A DNA stretch of 64,000 nucleotides, taken from NCBI RefSeq assembly GCF_900129885.1, contig NZ_FQXE01000006.1, forward strand, positions 274,179 through 338,178. Reading direction: 5' to 3'. The translations under genes and the position numbers were made by a program. The stretch comes from Pollutimonas bauzanensis. GTDB taxonomy: Bacteria > Pseudomonadota > Gammaproteobacteria > Burkholderiales > Burkholderiaceae_B. The notes under the pieces are model-generated. The model was given only the letters and a program-made list of their open reading frames with translations. It was not told where the DNA came from and did no database searches. Shown here one piece after another: positions 60,287-64,000 of this stretch (positions are counted from its first letter, which is position 1; every line of letters begins with the position of its first letter).

Positions 60287-61673
60287 CAAGCTCGCTGGAG
60301 GTCACGGCAACAGAACCACCATGCGCCTCCGCAATCGATTTCACGATGGCAAGGCCAAGACCGGCGCCCGCCGTATTTCGTTGCCGTGCCGGATCAACTC
60401 GGTAGAATCGATTGAAGAGCTTTGGTAGATCGGGCTCAGGAATTTTCTCACCGGGATTGACCACACTGATCGTTGTCCACTGCTCATCCTGCGAGAGCAA
60501 GACCGTGATGCTCTTCCCGCGAGGAGTGTGTCGAATTGCGTTCGAGAGAAGATTGTTCAGCGCCCGGGTGAGCATTTCCCGATCCGCCGCTATGCTGCCG
60601 ATCGCCCCTTTAACGCCAAGCGTAATGCCGCTATCTTCTGCCAGCGCCTCGAAATAGTCGAACAGACTCCGCACCAATTCGGACAGATCAATTGTAGACA
60701 AGCGCAAGTTGCGGGGATCATTTTCCGTTTGGGCAAGAAACAGCATGTCTCCAATCATGCGTCCCATCCGATCAAACTCTTCCAAATTTGAATAGAGGAT
60801 TTCTCTGTATTCCTCGTTGCTGCGCGGCTGGCCAAGCGCTACGTGAGTCTGCGTGACCAGGTTGGTGACGGGCGTGCGCAACTCGTGCGCTATGTCTGCG
60901 GAAAAGTGTGATAGCCGGGTGAAGCCTTCCTCGATTCTCGCCAACATATCGTTGAAGGCAAATACCAGTTCCGCCAGTTCGATCGGCACATCCCGAGGAT
61001 CCAACCTCACATCCAGCTTTGAAGAGCGAATCGCCCGAATCTCTTCATTGACCTTGCGAATCGGCAGATGGCCCCACTGCACCGCCAGCCAAGCCACACC
61101 GAGCGCCAGACACATGACCAAGCCGGTTGCCCACCAAAGCATGCGCTTGAACTCCGCCAGGAAGTCGAGATGAAAGCCGATGTCCATGGCGGCGACGATG
61201 CGGTAGCCGGACGCCGCTGAATCGTCAGCAGGCAGTTGTACCACCACACCTCGATATGACCTCTGATCCTCGTGCCACACGATCAAATCGTCAGCGGTGA
61301 TGCGGTTCACCAACTTTTTGTTACTGTCAAGTTTCGACAGGTCAGGACCGGGCGTGGCATAGATGCTGTTGCCAGACCCATCGTAGACGCCGTAGGTCAT
61401 CCCATGATGTCCTGCGACTGCGTTGGCCAAGTGTTGCTTTAGCTCGTCGCTTGCGATGTCACTTGCAAGCTGGTGCAAGGGCTGAGCCAAGGCGGTTGTC
61501 ACTGCCTCCAGTTCGTGGGCATCCTGTTGAGCAAAGTGGTGCTCCAATGACCGGAGAATGACCCAGTTGAACACCAGAAACACCAAAGTCGTGGCGATAC
61601 CAACCAGGGCCGTGACCCTCAATGCAAGCGACGCTGGACGGCTTTGCCGCGGCTTATGGCGCAAGGGCATCAT
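60246..61673 (-). CDS. copS: Copper-responsive sensor histidine kinase CopS (CusS family)
   Basis: A 475-residue membrane kinase. Two membrane helices (about residues 16-38 and 172-195) enclose a periplasmic sensor region of about 130 residues. A HAMP domain follows ([22 protein letters not shown]), then the HisKA box [17 protein letters not shown] with phospho-acceptor His263, and the ATPase N and G boxes ([31 protein letters not shown]). It senses periplasmic Cu(I) or Ag(I) and phosphorylates CopR. Tandem Met codons at 61673 and 61670; either overlaps the copR stop by about 20 bp. Confidence 0.92.
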   Translation of the reverse strand: MMPLRHKPRQSRPASLALRVTALVGIATTLVFLVFNWVILRSLEHHFAQQDAHELEAVTTALAQPLHQLASDIASDELKQHLANAVAGHHGMTYGVYDGSGNSIYATPGPDLSKLDSNKKLVNRITADDLIVWHEDQRSYRGVVVQLPADDSAASGYRIVAAMDIGFHLDFLAEFKRMLWWATGLVMCLALGVAWLAVQWGHLPIRKVNEEIRAIRSSKLDVRLDPRDVPIELAELVFAFNDMLARIEEGFTRLSHFSADIAHELRTPVTNLVTQTHVALGQPRSNEEYREILYSNLEEFDRMGRMIGDMLFLAQTENDPRNLRLSTIDLSELVRSLFDYFEALAEDSGITLGVKGAIGSIAADREMLTRALNNLLSNAIRHTPRGKSITVLLSQDEQWTTISVVNPGEKIPEPDLPKLFNRFYRVDPARQRNTAGAGLGLAIVKSIAEAHGGSVAVTSSELVTRFDLALPHLRQ

Positions 61674-62346
61674 CGGGCGCGTCGAGCGTGTATCCCATTC
61701 CACGCACGGTGTGGATGAGCTTCGGATTGAACGCATCGTCTATCTTCGCGCGTAGACGGCGGATGGCTACATCGATGACGTTGCTGTCGCTGTCGAAATT
61801 CATGTCCCATACCTGCGACGCGATCAGCGAACGCGGAAGGACTTCGCCCTGGCGACGGGCCAAGAGCTCGAGCAACGCGAACTCCTTGCTTGTGAGATTG
61901 ATACGTTGGCCAGCGCGCGTTGCACGTCGGCGCGCCAAGTCCAGCACCAAATCGGCAACCTGGATGCGATCAGGCTGGCTCGGAGCGCTTCCGCGTCGCA
62001 GCAGCGTCCGCACCCGCGCCAGCAACTCAGAGAACGCGAATGGCTTGACGAGGTAGTCGTCCGCTCCCAGTTCCAATCCCTTGACACGGTCGTCTACACC
62101 GCCACGCGCCGTCAGAAAGAGCACAGGGACCTGTTTGCCGGCATCTCGAAGGGCACGCACAATGCGCCACCCATCCACATCCGGCAGCATGACATCCAAG
62201 ACCACCAGATCGTATGTCTCGCCCATGGCCAGGTGGTGGCCGTCCAGTCCGTTGCGCGCTAGGTCCACGACAAACCCTGCCTCCATGAGACCTTGGCGGA
62301 CGTAATCCGCCGTCTTGTTCTCGTCTTCAACGACCAGCAGTTTCAT
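61654..62346 (-). CDS. copR: Copper response regulator CopR (OmpR family)
   Basis: A 230-residue response regulator: receiver domain with phospho-acceptor Asp51 ([11 protein letters not shown]), [28 protein letters not shown], then an OmpR-type winged helix ([64 protein letters not shown]). [10 protein letters not shown] at 62346 is the family start; an upstream extension to 62388 is ignored. It binds cop boxes and activates divergent copA and probably itself. Confidence 0.94.
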   Translation of the reverse strand: MKLLVVEDENKTADYVRQGLMEAGFVVDLARNGLDGHHLAMGETYDLVVLDVMLPDVDGWRIVRALRDAGKQVPVLFLTARGGVDDRVKGLELGADDYLVKPFAFSELLARVRTLLRRGSAPSQPDRIQVADLVLDLARRRATRAGQRINLTSKEFALLELLARRQGEVLPRSLIASQVWDMNFDSDSNVIDVAIRRLRAKIDDAFNPKLIHTVRGMGYTLDAPDDALAP

Positions 62347-62460
62347 CGCATGTCCCATGAAATCGCTACGGCGTAGAAAATTAGCCAATCACGATGTACC
62401 ATTCATCCACTTTTGATCAGTAATTTACTGGTTGCCACCTTCCATGAACATGACATGAAC

Positions 62461-62476
62461 ATTACATGAATGTAAT
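62461..62476. promoter_or_regulatory. Cop box, candidate CopR-binding site
   Basis: ATTACATGAATGTAAT is a perfect 16-bp inverted repeat between copR and copA, preceded by further half-sites (CATGAACATGACATGAAC). Palindromes of this TTACAT/ATGTAA type are bound by CopR/CusR-like regulators. The rest of 62347-62599 holds the divergent promoters, which I could not place exactly. Confidence 0.7.
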
Positions 62477-62599
62477 TCAATGGTCATTCGGTGGAAAGTG
62501 CCCAACCCATAGCATGACCTGCATTGCGTCGAACTGTGCCGCTCCGGATGGGGTGGCGTTTAGAACGACTTTCGAGTCATCTATGGAGGATTTCAGGCC

Positions 62600-64000
62600 A
62601 TGCCGCCTCGTTCACCCTTTTTTATCGTGCCCCCACTGGGCCTTTCTCGTCGGCGTTTTGTCCAAGGATTAGCCGTCGGCGGCGTTCTCGCTGGGCTGTC
62701 CACGCCGGCGTTCAAGGCATTTGCCCAGCAAGGCTCCGCGACGCGCGGTGCCGCCCCTGTGCTAAAGGGCACCGAGTTCGACTTGGTGATCGCCGAATCG
62801 CCCGTGAACTTCACGGGCAAGCCAGGCGTGGCTACGACCATCAACGGCTCGCTGCCGGCACCGACATTGCGTTGGCGCGAGGGTGACACCGTCACAATCC
62901 GTGTGACCAACAAGCTTCGTGAAGCCACATCCATCCACTGGCACGGGATCATCCTGCCGTATCAGATGGATGGCGTGCCGGGCATCAGCTTCAATGGCAT
63001 CGCTCCCGGCGAGACCTTCACGTACCGCTTCAAGGTTCAGCAGAGCGGCTCCTACTGGTACCACTCGCACTCCGGCTTCCAGGAACTCACGGGCATGTAC
63101 GGGGCGATCATCATCGACCCCGCTGGCGCCGAGACCATCCGCGCCGACCGTGACCACGTGCTGCTGTTCTCGGATTGGACCGACGAAGACCCGATGCGGG
63201 TGTTCACCAAGCTCAAGTCCCAAAGCGACTACTACAACTACAACCAACCTACCGTCTTCGACTTCTTCCGGGACGCCTCGCGCGAAGGCACGGCCGCTGC
63301 GATCGACAAGCGCAAGATGTGGAACGAGATGCGGATGAATCCGACGGATCTCGCAGATCTGTCTGCCGCCACGCTGACCTATCTGGCCAACGGCGTCACC
63401 CCCGCCGGCAATTGGACGGCGCTGTTCCGACCGGGTGAGCGCGTGCGGCTGCGCATGGTCAACGGTGCGGGCAACACCTTCTACGACGTACGCATTCCCG
63501 GACTGAAACTCACGGTGGTGCACGTCGATGGTGTTGACGTGGAGCCGGTGACCGTCGATGAGTTCCGATTCGGTCCGGGCGAAACCGTCGACGTGATCGT
63601 CCAGCCACGGGATGACGCTTACACGATCTTCGCCCAGGCGATGGACCGGACAGGCTACGCGCGTGCCACGCTGGCCGTGCGTGAAGGTCTTCAAGCTCCC
63701 GTGCCTGCCCTCGATCCGGTCGAATGGCTGACCATGAACGACATGATGGGCGGCATGATGGGGGGCACGATGGGGGGCATGGACCATGGCGGGTCCGGCC
63801 AGGCCATGGAGATGACCGGGATGACCGGGATGACGGGCATGACCGGGATGACGGGCATGACCGGGATGACCGGGATGGGCTCGGGTTCGATGTCCGGGAT
63901 GGATCATGGGGCGATGGCAGGCATGAATCACGGCGCCATGAACCACGGTGGCATGGCGATGGATCACAGCCAACACGCCGCGGCGGCGGGGGGACTGGCC
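62600..64000 (+). CDS. copA: Copper-resistance multicopper oxidase CopA, 5' part (cut by window edge)
   Basis: 467 codons are visible of a protein usually near 600 residues. A Tat signal is present (SRRRFVQGLAVGGVLAGL, twin Arg at 17-19), so it is exported folded. The first cupredoxin domain has TSIHWHGIILPYQMDGVPG and SYWYHSHSGFQELTGMYG, holding type 2/3 copper ligands. A Met-rich stretch near the right edge (MTG repeats, MDHG, MNHG) should bind Cu(I). It oxidises Cu(I) in the periplasm. GGAGG lies 11 bp before the ATG. It reads divergently from copRS across the cop box; the last domain is outside the window. Confidence 0.94.
   Translation, partial: MPPRSPFFIVPPLGLSRRRFVQGLAVGGVLAGLSTPAFKAFAQQGSATRGAAPVLKGTEFDLVIAESPVNFTGKPGVATTINGSLPAPTLRWREGDTVTIRVTNKLREATSIHWHGIILPYQMDGVPGISFNGIAPGETFTYRFKVQQSGSYWYHSHSGFQELTGMYGAIIIDPAGAETIRADRDHVLLFSDWTDEDPMRVFTKLKSQSDYYNYNQPTVFDFFRDASREGTAAAIDKRKMWNEMRMNPTDLADLSAATLTYLANGVTPAGNWTALFRPGERVRLRMVNGAGNTFYDVRIPGLKLTVVHVDGVDVEPVTVDEFRFGPGETVDVIVQPRDDAYTIFAQAMDRTGYARATLAVREGLQAPVPALDPVEWLTMNDMMGGMMGGTMGGMDHGGSGQAMEMTGMTGMTGMTGMTGMTGMTGMGSGSMSGMDHGAMAGMNHGAMNHGGMAMDHSQHAAAAGGLA
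63812..63874 (+). repeat. Seven tandem 9-bp repeats coding for Met-Thr-Gly in copA
   Basis: ATGACSGGS repeats seven times without interruption. Each unit encodes MTG, creating a Met every third residue. Near-identical units indicate recent slippage, so the copy number probably varies between strains. Confidence 0.92.

Noticed and set aside
59825..60289. A 154-codon minus-strand frame with CPICG near its start
   Set aside because: No ribosome site and no further domain; the plus-strand metal-domain frame over the same bases is the better candidate.
63812..63874. Short regular repeats considered as a CRISPR array
   Set aside because: Units are 9 bp with no spacers and encode an in-frame Met-Thr-Gly run in copA.

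Overview
The window is most of the interior of a large integrative and conjugative element (ICE) of the ICEclc / PAGI-2 / SPI-7 type. The DNA is GC-rich, as expected for Pseudomonas, Burkholderiales or Xanthomonadales. The species cannot be named: there is no rRNA, tRNA, housekeeping gene or attachment site here. The integrase and partition genes expected in such an element lie outside the window. The left edge cuts the STY4528-type replication gene and the right edge cuts a copper oxidase gene.

Layout. (1) 1-5.1 kb: replication and DNA-processing module (STY4528-like protein, TIGR03761/PFL_4669 protein, DUF3158, SSB, topoisomerase III). (2) 5.1-11.7 kb: cadmium/lead/zinc cargo (CDF transporter, a broken desaturase gene, CadR, CadA with four metal-binding domains, LspA, a tiny Cys-rich exported peptide). 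(3) 11.8-28.2 kb: a long co-directional run of small ICE-backbone proteins, mostly unknown, including DUF5983, DUF3085, XF1762-like, a duplicated DUF3577, DUF932, DUF3275 and a DUF6094 methyltransferase. It is interrupted at 16.5-20.4 kb by a mercury transposon whose transposase has decayed. (4) 28.3-33.0 kb: a SNF2-like helicase gene split by a complete group II intron. (5) 33.0-36.1 kb: arsenic operon arsR-arsC-acr3-arsC-arsH on the minus strand. (6) 36.3-56.4 kb: the MPF-G type IV secretion system with its coupling protein, VirB4-like ATPase, TraU/TraH/TraG homologues and a RadC protein. (7) 56.4-60 kb: DUF3742, a PrlF/YhaV toxin-antitoxin pair, and the MobH relaxase. (8) 60-64 kb: copper cargo copS-copR and copA, with a leftover metal-binding fragment.

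How it works together. The relaxase, coupling protein and secretion genes would move the element; the replication module, SSB and topoisomerase process its DNA. PrlF/YhaV probably stabilises it. Four separate metal modules (Cd/Pb, Hg, As, Cu), each with its own regulator and recognisable operator, are the selectable cargo.

Most notable non-gene signals: (a) four copies of a three-hairpin RNA with compensatory base changes, ahead of genes at 12457, 15438, 21601 and 51048, the last being radC-like; (b) a second recurrent leader design, a CCACC box followed by a G-rich/C-rich hairpin, ahead of about a dozen genes of the unknown block; (c) a perfect DnaA box next to three related palindromes inside the replication gene; (d) three copies of a TATCCCC/GGGGATA palindrome around the replication genes. 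All family names come from reading the sequences and from memory; no searches were run.
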